This document shows, one piece after another, positions 1-11,079 of a stretch of 64,000 nt of DNA. Source of the stretch: Taudactylus pleione (taxonomy: Eukaryota; Chordata; Amphibia; Anura; Myobatrachidae); assembly GCA_031769625.1 (NCBI GenBank), contig JAUIMM010000570.1, positions 744,001 to 808,000 on the forward strand, given 5' to 3'. The notes below the pieces were generated by a model that did not search any database, was not told where the DNA came from, and was given only the letters and a program-made list of their open reading frames with translations. Position numbers and translations under genes: made by a program. Position 1 is the first letter of the stretch. Each line of letters starts with the position of its first letter.

Positions 1-1740
1 GTCTTGGACTGGGCTGCCTAGGAATGGAGGGGGAAGGTTGGGTTCCTGGGCTCGGTTATCTCAGGTATGGTGATGTGCCGGGCTGGGCTGTCCTTGTTAT
101 GTATGGTGATGGGGTCCCAGGCTGGTCTATCCCAGGTATGGAGGGATAATGGGGGTGCCTGGCTGGTCTATCCCAGTTAAAAAGACGTGATGGGGGTGCC
201 GGGCTGGTTTATTCCAGGTATGGAGGAGTGATGGGGGTACCAGCATGGTCTATGCCAGGTATGGAGGGATGATGGGGTGCCGGGTTGGTTTATCACAGGT
301 ACGGAGAGGTGATAGGGGTGCCGGGGTGGACTATCCCATGTATGGAGGGGGTGATGGGGTGCCGGGCTGGTCTATCCCAGTTACGGAGAGGTGATAGGGG
401 TGCCGGGATGGTCTATCCCATGTATGGAGGGGGTGATGGGGTGCCGGGCTGGTCTATCCCAGTTACGGAGAGGTGATGGGGGTGCCAGGCGGTACTATCC
501 CAGGTATGGAGGGGTGCTGGGCTGGTCTATCCCATGTACGGAGAGGTGATGGGGGTGCCGGGCTGGTCTATCCCAGGTACGGAGGTGATGGGGGTGCCGG
601 GATGGTCTATCCCATGTACGGAGAGGTGATGGGGGGGCCGGGTTGGTCTATCCCATGTATGGAGAGGTGATGGGGGTCCTGGACTGGTCTATCCCAGTTA
701 TGAAGGGGTGATGGGGGTGCCGGGCTGGTCTATCCCAGTTACAGAGACGTGATGGGGGTGCCGGGCTGGTTTATTCCAGGTATGGAGGAGTGATGGGGGT
801 ACCAGCCTGGTCTATGCCAGGTATGGAGGGATGATGGGGTGCCGGGTTGGTTTATCACAGGTATGGAGGGGTGATAGGGGTGCCGGGATGGTCTATCCCA
901 TGTATGGAGGGGGTGATGGGGTGCCGGGCTGGTCTATCCCAGTTACGGAGAGGTGATGGGGGTGCCGGCCGGTACTATCCCAATTACGGAGAGATGATGG
1001 GGGTGCCAGGCTGGTCTATCCCAGTTACGGAGAGGTGATGAGGGTGCCGGGCTGGTCTATCCCAGGTATGGAGGGGTGATGGGGGTGCTGGGCTGGTCTA
1101 TCCCAGTTACGGAGAGGTGATGAGGGTGCCGGGCTGGTCTATCCCAGGTATGGAGGGGTGATGGGGGTGCTGGGCTGGTCTATCCCATGTACGGAGAGGT
1201 GATGGGGGGGCTGGGTTGGTCTATCCCATGTATGGAGGGGTGATGGGGGTCCTGGACTGGTCTATCCCAGTTATGAAGGGGTGATGGGGGTGCCGGGCTG
1301 GTCTATCCCAGTTACAGAGACGTGATGGGGGTGCCGGGCTGGTTTATTCCAGGTATGGAGGAGTGATGGGGGTACCAGCCTGGTCTATGCCAGGTATGGA
1401 GGGATGATGGGCTGGTCTATCCCAGTTACGGAGAGGTGATGAGGGTGCCGGGCTGGTTTATCCCAGGTATGGAGGGGTGATGGGGGTCCTGGACTGGTCT
1501 ATCCCAGTTATGAAGGGGTGATGGGGGTGCCGGGCTGGTTTATCCCAGATATGGAGATCCCGAGCTTAGCTGCTACGGTATGGTGGGTCTCTGGCTGGGC
1601 TGCCCCTTATAGAGAAAGGGGGGGTGGGGGAGAGAACCTGGCCTGGGCGGTTCCGTTAGGAGGGGTGATGGGGGTGCCGAGCTGGGCATCCCCAGGTACG
1701 GAGTGAGATGAGGTGCCGGGTCAGCCCTGTTGTGGTTGGA
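1..1740. repeat. 41-bp minisatellite array
   Basis: A tandem repeat of about 41 bp runs from the window edge, with units built around GGTCTATCCCAGGTAYGGAG followed by a G-rich half (GTGATGGGGGTGCCGGGCT). Units vary by point changes and small indels. A block starting with GACGTGATGGGGGTGCC recurs at 184, 746 and 1319, so there is a higher-order period of about 562-573 bp, close to 14 units. The edges, especially before 60 and after 1520, are degenerate. The short open frames inside are by-products of the repeat. Confidence 0.9.
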
Positions 1741-2060
1741 GGGATGCGGGTATAAGGCCCCGCCGCCAGTGATTACCCCGCAGAGCCACCGCCACAGCGT
1801 CTCCTCCTTCTCCCAGACGTCCTGCTCCTTCTGCAGAGTGGGCGGGGATCGGGGGGGCCTCAGCCGCGGTGTACGCTGGGTACGGTGACGCAGAAGGCTG
1901 CCCTCGCCAGTGCCTGTCGGGGAGTTGCTAGACATCGGCTGCAACGTGGCGGATTCCTAGCACTGCAGCAGCAGCAACTAAGGGGGGGCGGGGAGACGGT
2001 GGTTGGGAATGTGTGTGTGCTACAAGCAACCCGCGGCTGTTTTTTGTCTCCTGGAGAACT
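1741..2060. promoter_or_regulatory. GC/CpG-rich block, candidate promoter
   Basis: This block is richer in G+C and CpG than its surroundings and contains GC-box-like strings (GGGCGGGG near 1839 and 1985). It could be a CpG-island promoter or first exon, possibly for SEC22C, whose 5' end is missing. No initiator, donor site or protein is recognisable, and it abuts a G-rich minisatellite that could itself account for the composition. This is inference from composition only. Confidence 0.25.
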
Positions 2061-2872
2061 ACAAGTAGCAGCATGTCCTGAGGCTTGCATGTTACCCCCG
2101 GGTACTACCCGTGCTCTGCGCCAGTCCGCATTGGCACTGCCCCTACCATGTGTCACTATATGTATATGGGTAGTGGACAGATCCCCTTCAGTATGTAAAT
2201 GTTTAACTCTCTCCCTGCATTACACCCCCTTTCCTTACTGAGCCAGTTACCTGGTTATAAAGGTATTGGTGGTGATGTGGAATCATTCCCTTTGCACTGC
2301 TGCTATTAGATGATTGCCTGGAAATAGGTCTCCATGGAGACTGAAACATTGACCTTATTTGATGATCATTTATTAATGAATAATTAAACCTGATTTTACA
2401 TGCCTGAACAAAACCTGGTGAGTGCCTACATTTTGACTGTAGATAGACAGAAGCTTATTCGCAGCCATGATTGCCAGGCCACCTATGAGGGGCTAATAAA
2501 GTGGTGGGTGTGTCAGTCTCTGCAGTCAGTCTCTCACTGCCTGGGGAACAGATGAGAGACACTGTGATTACTGAATGTAAGTGCTGTGCTGAAGAGTTAT
2601 GTTTTGTGAGAGGGCTGTTAGGTCCTTCCACTCCGAGAGAGAGGCCAGGATTTACTTTTATGTTTTGTTTATTTTTGTGCTGCTAATAAAACTAGATGCA
2701 GTTACTTGTACCAAGGCCCTGGACTGTGTGCCAATGGTTGATCGTTTAGCACTACCGGCAGTGTTGCAGCAAAGGGCTCACACCTTTAGGTGCACTGTCA
2801 CAAAACCGGAACTTAGTCACTCTTACCCTGTCCGGTGGTGCTTCATCAAGGTGGGTCACTCTGGGCCTAATT
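2061..2872 (+). other. Unassigned sequence, possibly LTR-derived
   Basis: No gene is recognised. Around 2460-2770 there is an AATAAA signal (2685-2690) in a stretch resembling the R/U5 part of a retrotransposon LTR, but no paired LTR, primer-binding site or coding domain is visible. The hairpin-chain element at 2873 interrupts it on the right. Confidence 0.25.
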
Positions 2873-3350
2873 CAGACTCGCTCGCAAGCGGGTCGATGGT
2901 GCCCTAGTGCGCTTGCGCACGATGGAGGCTGCTCCGTCGTGCACATGCGCGAGACCCGGCTAGCGACGGGGAAGCCGCCGCTCCGGGTCTCGCACCAAAG
3001 GGGGCGTGCTGTCGAGGTTGATTGACAGCACGCCCCCTTTGGTGGGCGTGCCGGGGGAGTGGCTGCCAGACGGAGGCGTTCCCATGGGAACGCCTACCGT
3101 CTGGGTCCGGCCCCACTGACATCACTAGTGATGTCAGTGGGAGTGATTTTGGCTCTGATAGAGCCAAAATCACTCTAGGGCTTGCGGTCACCGAGACCCT
3201 ACCGCAGGGTCTCTTTTTGGCCACTCGCATATGCTGTGGGTGGTCACCCACAGCTATGCCAGTGGCCAGGAGGCCGCTCCAAGTTTAGGTAGGAGGGCCC
3301 TGATTCAGAGCGAGCGCTCTGGTCAGAGCATCCGGCTCTGAATCAGGCCC
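2873..3350 (+). mobile_element. Hairpin-chain MITE, copy A
   Basis: A 478-bp non-autonomous element with terminal GGGCCTAATTCAG and CTGAATCAGGCCC, flanked by a 3-bp target duplication TCT (2870-2872 and 3351-3353). Nearly every base lies in one of about ten consecutive hairpins. Examples are a stem with 21-nt arms (2993-3013 with 3024-3044), 3066-3104, a perfect 30-bp palindrome at 3112-3141, and 3141-3175. There is no coding capacity. Termini and 3-bp TSD are reminiscent of PIF/Harbinger MITEs, but the targets (TCT, TAT, ATA, TAA) are not restricted to TWA, so the superfamily is unproven. Confidence 0.85.
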
Positions 3351-3960
3351 TCTGTCCCATAGTGCTGTCAATTTAATCCTGAGGGTCATGGGTGTAGCCA
3401 TGTTGGCTCTGATCAGGTGAGCACCAGTATCCAGTCTCCACCTGTCTCTTGCGCTCACATGACCGTCTCATCCTATCCCTGATAAGAGCGCCCTATTTAA
3501 GCCTGACACTAGCACTTTGTCGGAACAATGTGTAGTTCAATACTCCTGTGTGGTTCTTCACTTCCCAGTGATCTCAATAACTAGTTAGTACTACTTTAGA
3601 TCTACTGCCTGAACCTGCACTTTTAGATTCCTGCAAGCTGCTGCCTGTGAGTCTGCTCCATTCACTCTTTAGCACTGCGGTGAACACCTGACCCACTCCA
3701 GTCCCAATCTGGTTCAAGCCTGTGTCCCACTCTGGCTGGCTACTGGTCTCTCCAGTCCACTTCCACTCTGGCTCGCTGCAATTCTTTCCAGTTCCATTCC
3801 GGCTCAAGCCTGCAGTTCTACTCTGGCAGGCTGCAATCCTCTCTGTTCCCAGTCCGATTCAAGCCTACAGTTTCACTCTGGCTTCCTGCTGCTCTCTCCG
3901 GTCCCATTCTGGTTCAAGCCTGGTTTTTATGTGTACTAAATAAATTACATATGTAATGAT
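3351..3960 (+). repeat. LTR-like segment followed by imperfect direct repeats
   Basis: The first part (about 3390-3590) has a TATA-like CTATTTAAGCC near 3492 and resembles a retrotransposon LTR promoter. From about 3600 to 3930 there are several imperfect pyrimidine-rich repeats containing CACTCTGGCT and TCAAGCCT. There is no open frame of interest. The LTR identity is a guess; the repetition is directly visible. Confidence 0.35.
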
Positions 3961-4084
3961 TTCTCTGCAATGGGAACCTCTGAATAAATTGATCCTCTTT
4001 GGGCAGACAGTGTCATCAGTCAGTACTCCCTATTCATGTAGGTGATCACATGGGCCAGAATAACCAATGTAATCATCATACTAC

Positions 4085-4795
4085 AGAGGTTCAACCAGAT
4101 TGGTGCACACTCACTGCGTCACCTCCTGCACCCCTGTATCTCCATCCCCCTGTGTCACTCCAGACTCCTTTCCTGTCACTTCAGCCACCTAGCCCTCTGT
4201 CTTTCCAGCCTCCTGTCCTCTTTTACTCCAGCCCCATGTCTTTCTAGCCTACTGCCCATGTTTCTCCAGCCTCCTGCCCCATGTCACTCCAGCCCTGTCT
4301 TTCTAGCCTCCTGCCCGTTTCCAGTGTCCTGCCTTGTGTCACTCCTGCCCAATCTCTCCAGCCTCCTGTCCCATTACTCCAGCCCCCTGCCACTTCAACC
4401 TTGTCTTTCCAGGCTCCTGCCCTGTGTCATTTCAACCTCTTGCTCCCTGTCAATCCAGACCCTTGTCTTTCCAGCCTCCTGTCCATGCCTCTCCTGCCTC
4501 ATGTCACTCCAGCCATCTACCCAGTGTCTACTCCTGCCCACTGTCTTTCCAGCATATCACTCCAGCTTCCTGCCCCATCACTCCAGCCCTCTGTCTTTCC
4601 AGCCTCCTGCCCATGTCTTTCCAGCCTCCTGCCCCAAGTCACTCCAGCCTCCTTCACCCTGTCACTGCTAGCCCCCTGTCTTTCTAGCCTCATGTTTCTC
4701 CAGTTTCCTGCCCATGGCCCTCCAGCTTCCTTCCCATTGTCACTTCAGCCTCCTGCCCCCTGTCACTTCAGCCTTCTATCTTTCTAGCCTGCTGT
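4085..4795. repeat. Pyrimidine-rich minisatellite
   Basis: Degenerate tandem units of roughly 30-35 bp built from TCTTTCCAGCCTCCTGCCC and GTCACTCCAGCC. The + strand is strongly C/T biased, so several frames stay open by composition. I treat those frames as spurious. Confidence 0.75.
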
Positions 4796-5088
4796 GGAAC
4801 CAACCCCTTCCCAAGAGCCCTCCAACTAACCTTCTTATTGAAAGCCTGCATTCTCCTCTTCACGCTCCTCTTCCGTTTGGTGGCGCTGTGTGACATCACA
4901 ACGCAACACTGAACAGCATAAAGAGCCACTGGGTCCTGGTGGCCGGGCCTGGCAGTAAAAAGAGACAGTGATGACTCAGGGCATGCCACAGCACTCCACA
5001 GTCAATAGCTCTGCCTGCCCGTCCCTTGAGCTGCACCTGAGCACTGCACTCATCAGTAAATCCACTAACTTTGGTTGGTTTTTGATTG
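4796..5088. other. No recognised feature
   Basis: Apparently unique sequence between the pyrimidine-rich minisatellite and a MITE. I see no gene or RNA. Confidence 0.5.
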
Positions 5089-5574
5089 AAGTCCTAATTC
5101 AGATATGTACGTAACCCCAATGTTTTTAGCTCTGCGCATGCTCAGAAGCCGCACTGCACATGATCAGATCTGGGGCTGCGATGTGCATCACGCAGTGCCA
5201 CAAACCCTGCAGCATGATTGACATTTGGGTTCGGCAACAGGAGTATCAGCCCTGATTTTTGGGCCTGCTGAAGGCAGTGACTGCGTGATTTAACCGGACA
5301 TCCTGTGTATCCTGAGGGTAACTCCAATGTCCGATGGTCACGCAGTTGATCTGCTTCTTTGGACGCAGCGCACTGCTGAGCACAGTTTCCCGACTATCGG
5401 AAATCTGCGTGTGCACAGGAGCCACTCTGCGAGTGTGCAGAATGGGTCCTGCATAGTCGCACGCAGACCCTTGAATGCCGCTGCCTGATTGACACCTGCT
5501 GCATTTGCATAATAAGGATCCGCAAATCTGCATGCGTGCAGCTCTGCAATTGTGATCCTTGCTGAATCAGGCCC
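5089..5574. mobile_element. MITE with GGCCTAATTCAG-type ends
   Basis: The left end reads AAGTCCTAATTCAG and the right end TGCTGAATCAGGCCC. The interior is rich in TGCGCATGC-like and TGCAATTGTGAT motifs typical of the window's GGGCCTGATTCA element group. A second right-end-like TGAATCAGGCCC lies just beyond (about 5606-5618), suggesting nesting. No TSD is secure here. Confidence 0.6.
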
Positions 5575-5680
5575 TAAGACAGCAGCTGTGCTATAACGTC
5601 CATCTTTGAATCAGGCCCTGAGTTTTTTTAGGAAGCATTTCTTTAGCATTGTAAAAAGCAAGTACAATGCTAATTACTGA

Positions 5681-6189
5681 GGGCCTGATTCAGCAAGCAA
5701 CGCAAGTGAGAGAACGCACGGTGCAAGCCGATGTTTGCGATCTGCGTAGGCATCGCACATGCGCGACAGGTCGTGGAGTACGGTAAGGAGTATGCAGGGA
5801 GCCCGCAGAGACCTTCGATGTTGGTTGACAGGAAGTGCCGTTTGTGGGTGGTGACGGGGGTGGTCGACTGAACGCAGGCATACCTGTGCGTACGCACGCC
5901 ATTACAGGGGCGTGCATAATTGAATCTCAGTGGCGCCGCACGCAGCAAGGTGCCTCTCTGCGTGCAGGAATCTCTCAAGTCCTGCGACAGGGTCAGGTCT
6001 ACCTTTAACTTACACGCAGCTTCGATGGCACTTGATGTTCCCGATGAGTACGCTGTCACTCACGGCATAGGTGGGCGGCTTTATGTTTTGCTTGTGCTGC
6101 GGTCTCCGTGCGTATGCATTGATTAGCATAGTCTTGCAGCAGCTGGGTGCGTGCTTCTGCTAGCGTGCGTTCCTTGCTGAATCAGGCAA
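5681..6189. mobile_element. GGGCCTGATTCAGC-type MITE, TSD TGA
   Basis: Begins GGGCCTGATTCAGCAAG and ends TTGCTGAATCAGGCAA, with TGA on both sides (5678-5680 and 6190-6192). It is about 509 bp and non-coding. It shares ends with the hairpin-chain family but has a different interior (CGCATGCGC and GCAATTG-like motifs). Confidence 0.75.
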
Positions 6190-6192
6190 TGA

Positions 6193-6917
6193 AATCCGTG
6201 CCGGTATTTATCGTTGCCATGTGCTTAGCTCCGGTCATTCCGTGACACGTTCCCAAACCGCATGTCTCATGGCAGGACCATAGAACGTGACAGGCCTGAA
6301 ACAGTCCAACCGTGAGCCAGAAAGTTATGGATGAGAACAGGATGTTTATGATAAATGACACAGAGTTACATTTACCTTGCAATTTGGCTATTTACCAAGG
6401 TAATATTATGTCCCTTGTCATAATATTTTGCAGCTCTGCCTCGAGCAGGATTGAATGAGATGCACCAACAGACGACTATCTCTGTGCTGGAACACAAATG
6501 TTTTGCGAATAAAATGGAAGTTAGCAATAATAAATGGATAGGCGCACGCGTCACTGCCTTCTAGGAAAGGAACGCTGCAGGTGCTCCAGGAAGGATGTAG
6601 ATTTCTGTAAATCATGACGGCCCGATGCCAGAAAGCTTATGGAGCTGTTCTATCAAAGAGAATTGTCTGGTTCAGATAGCCTCATGCCCACTCATGTTAG
6701 TAGCATACAAAAAACACTTTGGGCCTTATTCACAGTTGGATGCAAATTGCATCTCAGCACAAACGCAAAATGCGCCCCGGAAAGAAGAAAGTCTGATTTT
6801 TATTTTGCTACTTTGAAGAGTTGGCCACAAAATGAAACATAACCTCTGCATAGGGGAGCAAACAGTGGGATAAATATCATTTTTAAATTAGCAAAAAGTG
6901 ACAATGAGTGCACACAT
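6193..6917. other. No recognised feature
   Basis: AT-richer, apparently unique sequence. The string GGGCCTTATTCACAGTTGGA near 6721 looks like a decayed end of the GGGCCTGATTCA group. No gene is seen. Confidence 0.45.
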
Positions 6918-7589
6918 GGGGCACATCCACTAGCAGACTTTGAAACGATTGCACGATTACGACATTTTAATCGTGCAGTCGTTTCACAGTCTGTGCTGTG
7001 CCTACACTGAATGATCAGTCGTTCAGTGTAGGCACAACAATCATCCCTGAACATGGGCAACCTGACGTTATCGTCAGGTTAATCAGCATGTTCGGGCTAT
7101 GATTGATGTCGGAAACGGGATGTAGTTAGGAAGCAGGCGGTCGAAATGCCGACCTCCGGCTTCCCGACTGTCAAATCCCGGCAGTGGTCTAATGATAGGC
7201 GTTAAAATCCCAACGCCTATCATTCCTATGCCGGTAGCCCAACGCCCGGCTTACCAATCAAAGGTTTGGTTGGTGCGGACAGTCGCAGGGGGGTTAGGGG
7301 CTCCTGGGGGGGACATAGGGTTAGGTTTAGGCACTTACAAGGGGGAGGTTAGTGTTAGGCACCCCTAAAGGAGGGCTAGGGGGGGAGTGTTAGAAATAGT
7401 TAATTTACTTACCTTGTCGGGATCTTCACTGCCAGTCTTATGGCGTCGGGATTTGAACCATACTGATCCCGTGGGAAACGACCAGCGGGAGCGCGCATCA
7501 CTGGTCGTTTCCGATATTAATGTGCAGGATTCATAAGCGATTGAACGATATCGTTATCACTCATAGAAATCGGCAAGTGGATGTGCGCC
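6918..7589. mobile_element. Palindromic MITE (GGGGCACATCCACT ends), interrupted
   Basis: Inverted ends GGGGCACATCCACT (from 6918) and AGTGGATGTGCGCC (to about 7588) enclose internal hairpins such as GCCTACACTGAATGATCAG paired with CGTTCAGTGTAGGC (7009-7036 region). A second element with TTAGG-like tracts has inserted at about 7118-7470. No TSD was resolved. Confidence 0.55.
7118..7470. mobile_element. TTAGGG-tract element, copy 1 (nested)
   Basis: Starts near GGGATGTAGTTAGGAAGC and ends near CATACTGATCCCG, with internal inverted pairs such as TGATAGGCGT / ACGCCTATCA around 7193-7225. The interior carries repeated GGTTAGG and TTAGGCACC tracts. The same architecture occurs at 20868, 49345 and 50936. 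Confidence 0.6.
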
Positions 7590-7689
7590 TTATGCAGTTA
7601 ATGGAACCCCATGAATAACTATAGGGATGCCCAATACTGGCACTCTATTAGAGATTACGCTCACATGCTATAGTAAATGTTATACAGGG

Positions 7690-7935
7690 TTGGGTACAGG
7701 ATGTTGGCACTCGGGATGCCGGCGGTCAGAATCCCGAGATACCAACACTTGTCGGCAAGTATCCTAACCCTCCCTCCCTGTACCCTAAACCTTAGTGCCT
7801 AAACCTAACCCTCCCCCCCCTAGTGCCTAACTCCTAACCCTCCCCCAGACCCCACAACTTACCGTCGGGATATCGGTGCCAGAATTTTGACTGGTGTCGG
7901 AATTCTGGAGTCGGCATCCCGACAGCTGAGATTTC
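7690..7935. mobile_element. TTAGGG-tract element, short copy 2
   Basis: Contains TACAGGATGTTGGCACTC, ATCCCGAGATACC and CCTAACCCTCCCCC tracts, then GTCGGAATTCTGGAGTCGG. This is the same family as 7118-7470 but in the C-rich orientation. Boundaries are approximate. Confidence 0.5.
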
Positions 7936-8764
7936 AACCACCTCCCGTTAAATATGGTGTGTGTGTTTTATTTGCACTTTGTAACGTTTTTCCTGTTCCG
8001 TTTTGCACACAGTTTTTTCTGCGAGTTACTGATAAATTGCACCTAAAGTTAGTAAGTCACCCCAACATTTGAATGCCTTATAAATTGTAACCATATTTCA
8101 CTTAAACGTGTCAGTATTAAAGTTGATTAATGTGTAACCTTGCTGAACTCTTGCCATTTACCCTGCGTTCTCTGTAGCAAAATGCATTTAACTTATAATT
8201 GGAAATGTTTGGCTGGGCTTCAGTGTGCAGCGAAGTTGCTCTGACATTTCACTAAGTCACCAGACAAGGATGTGGGAAGGTCTGGGGTGATTATTTAGCT
8301 GTCTATATCCTGGATCTTGCCAGTCGTGTACATATAATTATATTTCTCATTTTGCTGGGACATAATCTCTGTTAAACACCAGGTTTAATGAAAGTTTATA
8401 GGTAACCCCTGTTTGTTTTAGTCCATATTGGTACTTTGTTCTGCATACTGTAACTCCTACCTGGAGTGACCCATAGGTCATATGGCCGAGTATCTTCCAC
8501 CTCAGTATATTGTAGGTCAGAATTAGCAAACAGGTGACACTGCACATGAAGGTCTGAGAACAGATGTAGTTTACATGCAGTGAACAGAAATGTGTGCACC
8601 CACGGCACTCGCTCCCAATCGGAGCAACAATTGATTTGTTCTGTCTGGCGCCTATTAGCTAAAGCCACAATAAAAACAATTGAATTCCCCCCTAAATATA
8701 GATACTTTCTTGTTGTCACATCTTTCATCACATGGTAGCATAATACACATCACAAAGAGACCTA
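7936..8764. other. No recognised feature
   Basis: Apparently unique AT-rich sequence. I see no splice-flanked exon, RNA gene or element ends. Confidence 0.5.
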
Positions 8765-8874
8765 GGGCCTGATTCATGACAAATTGCTATTGCAATCGCA
8801 GCTACGCTGTGAAAATATGCTAATGAATGCCGTCGCACAGCCAGCAAAGAAACGCCCACTACCGTTATCTCACA

Positions 8875-9345
8875 TTATTATTGTCCTTTATTTATATGGC
8901 GCCACAAGGGTTCCGCAGCGCCTTACAATGTACATAAACAAATGTGGACACAAGAAAACAGTTACTAACGGTACAAACAATGCAGGACAGATACATGATT
9001 AATACATTGCTGCATAACACTTAGATAAGCAGCATGGTGTCGGCAACCAAGGGTGGGGTACTGTTGTATATTAAAGTATAATCAAGTGAAGGAGAAGCAC
9101 ATAAGGGAAGAGGGCCCTGCTCGTGAGAGCTTACATTCTAAGGGGAGGGGGCAGACAGACGGGTGACACAGATGGGCTGGATACAAGGGTGACAATAGTA
9201 TAACATATGGAAAGGTTAGTTTAAACTTAAGAGGAAAGGACAATGAGTTGATCCAAATTTAACCAAGCCTTAAGATTTGGGGCCACAACCAAGGTCCATT
9301 AGAGGGGTCAACTTGAGGAGGTCAGGAGGGATGTAAGCAGCATTG
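8875..9345 (-). mobile_element. LINE 3' tail, antisense
   Basis: TTATTATTGTCCTTTATTTA followed by TGGCGCCACAAGGGTTCCGC is the reverse complement of the end of the LINE at 35431-36155 (GCGCCTTATAAATAAATTAT). AGAGGGCCCTGCTCGTGAG at about 9110 matches the reverse of its CACGAGCAGGGCCCTCT. Only 3' UTR is present; no reverse-transcriptase residues are seen. Confidence 0.7.
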
Positions 9346-9365
9346 GGGATCCAGGTACAGGCACA

Positions 9366-9954
9366 GGGCCTGATTCAGAGCCGGACGCTATTTGCGGTCG
9401 TTCGTTCAGAAAAAAGGGGTGGCTATTCAAATGAACCGTTCACTCTTTGCGGTCTGTTCACGCCTCTAGGTCTGAACGAGCGAACAAAACTTGCGGTCGT
9501 TTTTTGGATAACTACGCCCCCTGGCCGCTCGCATTCTACGTCATGTCCGCTATTACATTAATCGAGTACATCGACCAGCGTATGAACTGCTCGCTATTCT
9601 TGTGGTTGGTTTTTCCTACCGCAATCTTGCGAGCAGTTCTGACTATAAAATAACCCAGTGACGTGGACAATGACGCTGCTGTATTAATTATGCACACCCA
9701 TAAAACGCCCGTTTTGACCTTTAAGCACGCCTGCGTTCGGATCTCCACTCCCCGTTTTCAAGCACCTTCCCCTGTTACCACCCACATACGCCTCCTTCTG
9801 TCACTCAAAATAGCAGGAATTCGCTATTTAGCGAACAAAGGATTTTCGGCCGCACTGCCGCGCATGCGTATTACGATCCGTACACATGCGCAGTTGGGCA
9901 AACATCGCTCGGAACGAATGAGCGGCCGCTTACGAGCGGCTCTGAATCAGGCCC
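9366..9954. mobile_element. GGGCCTGATTCAGAGCCGGACG MITE, TSD ACA
   Basis: Element of 589 bp with GGGCCTGATTCAGAGCC and GGCTCTGAATCAGGCCC ends and ACA at both flanks (9363-9365 and 9955-9957). The interior shares long stretches with 39072-39670, including TTTGCGGTCTGTTCACGCC. It is nested in an older LINE tail and MITE. Confidence 0.85.
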
Positions 9955-10052
9955 ACAATCCATAGAGATGTTTAAAGTGTGGTGGTTTTTAGGAACAGTC
10001 CTTAATAGCAGGAATAGTTGATTTGTTAGTTTCTCCTTCTGTTCTCCTGTTT

Positions 10053-10560
10053 AACTCCTGAATAACTCCGGCTTCAATTTAAAAATTCTAGTTACACTTT
10101 CAATGAAGCAATTTTCTTGCAAACGTAGCCCTGGCTTAGCAGCCTAAGATGTAAGTAATAAGTATGGCTGAAACCAGGTGTCCACACTGATTCTACCCCT
10201 CCCCAAACAGTAAAGGGTCAGCAAGCAAATAAACAAATGGTCAGAGGACAACCCACAAACACAGATACAGAGTCATTTCCTGCCTTGGTACAGATTTTAA
10301 ATCTACATGGAGTTCTCTATAGTTAGATTACCTAGCAATTTTAAAAGCTGTGTAATAGAAACACCAAGCTGCAAGATACGTTGAGAGCAGTAGTTAGATT
10401 ACCTGTGGATGATAAGAAATGAAAAATCACATCACAGTCTTTCCCAGGTAGAAGTATAGTTAGTAATAACTCCTGAATAACTCCGGCTTCAATTTAAAAA
10501 TTCTAGTTACATTTTAAATTAATTACTTTTGCAATCGCAGCCCTGGCTTAGCAGTCCAAG
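10053..10560 (+). repeat. Pair of ~93-bp direct repeats
   Basis: The segment beginning AACTCCTGAATAACTCCGGC occurs at 10053 and 10468 (415 bp apart), each running to about CCCTGGCTTAGCAG. The second copy has diverged slightly. It could be a small LTR-like element or an ordinary tandem duplication. No coding sequence lies between them. Confidence 0.65.
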
Positions 10561-11079
10561 CTGCCCACACCCGTAATACCCTGCAGTCCTACGTATACGT
10601 AGGGAACATCGAGTAACATTGGCCCCTCATGCACAATTACAGCAGTTCTGACCTTACTCAAGCTGCGTATGCCGTTGCGGTGGCTAATTTATGCACGCCC
10701 ATGCAACGCATTCAAACGGACAGAGACGCCTGCGTTTCTCCAACCACTCCCCCGTCACCAGCCCCAAACGCTCACTGCCTGTCACTCACTCTGCAATGGA
10801 TTCTTATCTGCGTAGGTGATCGCAGGGTGATCGCAAAGCTAATTCACGCACTGCGGTGTATGCGCCATCATCCGATCTGCGTACGCTGTTGCAGGTGTGA
10901 TCTGTAATGAATCAGGCCCTTAGTACAAATCACATCTGTTGTAACTCATCCAATAATAGGCTCAGTGAGTGCACATAATATTTTATTGACTCCAAAGCTG
11001 ACGCTCACTAGTCTTGTAGTGTGGCTTAGAGCAGTGGTTCTCACTGGGGTTTGTTGGAGGGGCCCCACAAGAGCCTGGG

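Larger units (their letters stand above)
8765..10919. mobile_element. GGGCCTGATTCATG-type MITE expanded by nested insertions
   Basis: Left end GGGCCTGATTCATGACAAATT and right end GTAATGAATCAGGCCC, flanked by CTA (8762-8764) and TTA (10920-10922), a 3-bp TSD with one mismatch. The arms resemble the uninterrupted copy at 13703-14186. The 2.1-kb length is explained by a LINE tail (about 8875-9345), a second MITE (9366-9954) and further insertions. The pairing of these two ends is inferred from arm similarity. Confidence 0.6.

Noticed and set aside
2993..3175. Strong stem-loops as transcription terminators, tRNAs or microRNA precursors
   Set aside because: They recur as parts of a dispersed element with TSDs. 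No T-run, cloverleaf or mature-miRNA-like asymmetry was seen. Small-RNA production remains possible but is unsupported.
4042..4787. Overlapping open frames of 117-209 codons
   Set aside because: They lie in a pyrimidine-rich minisatellite; Ser/Pro/Leu-rich in every frame, as expected from composition.
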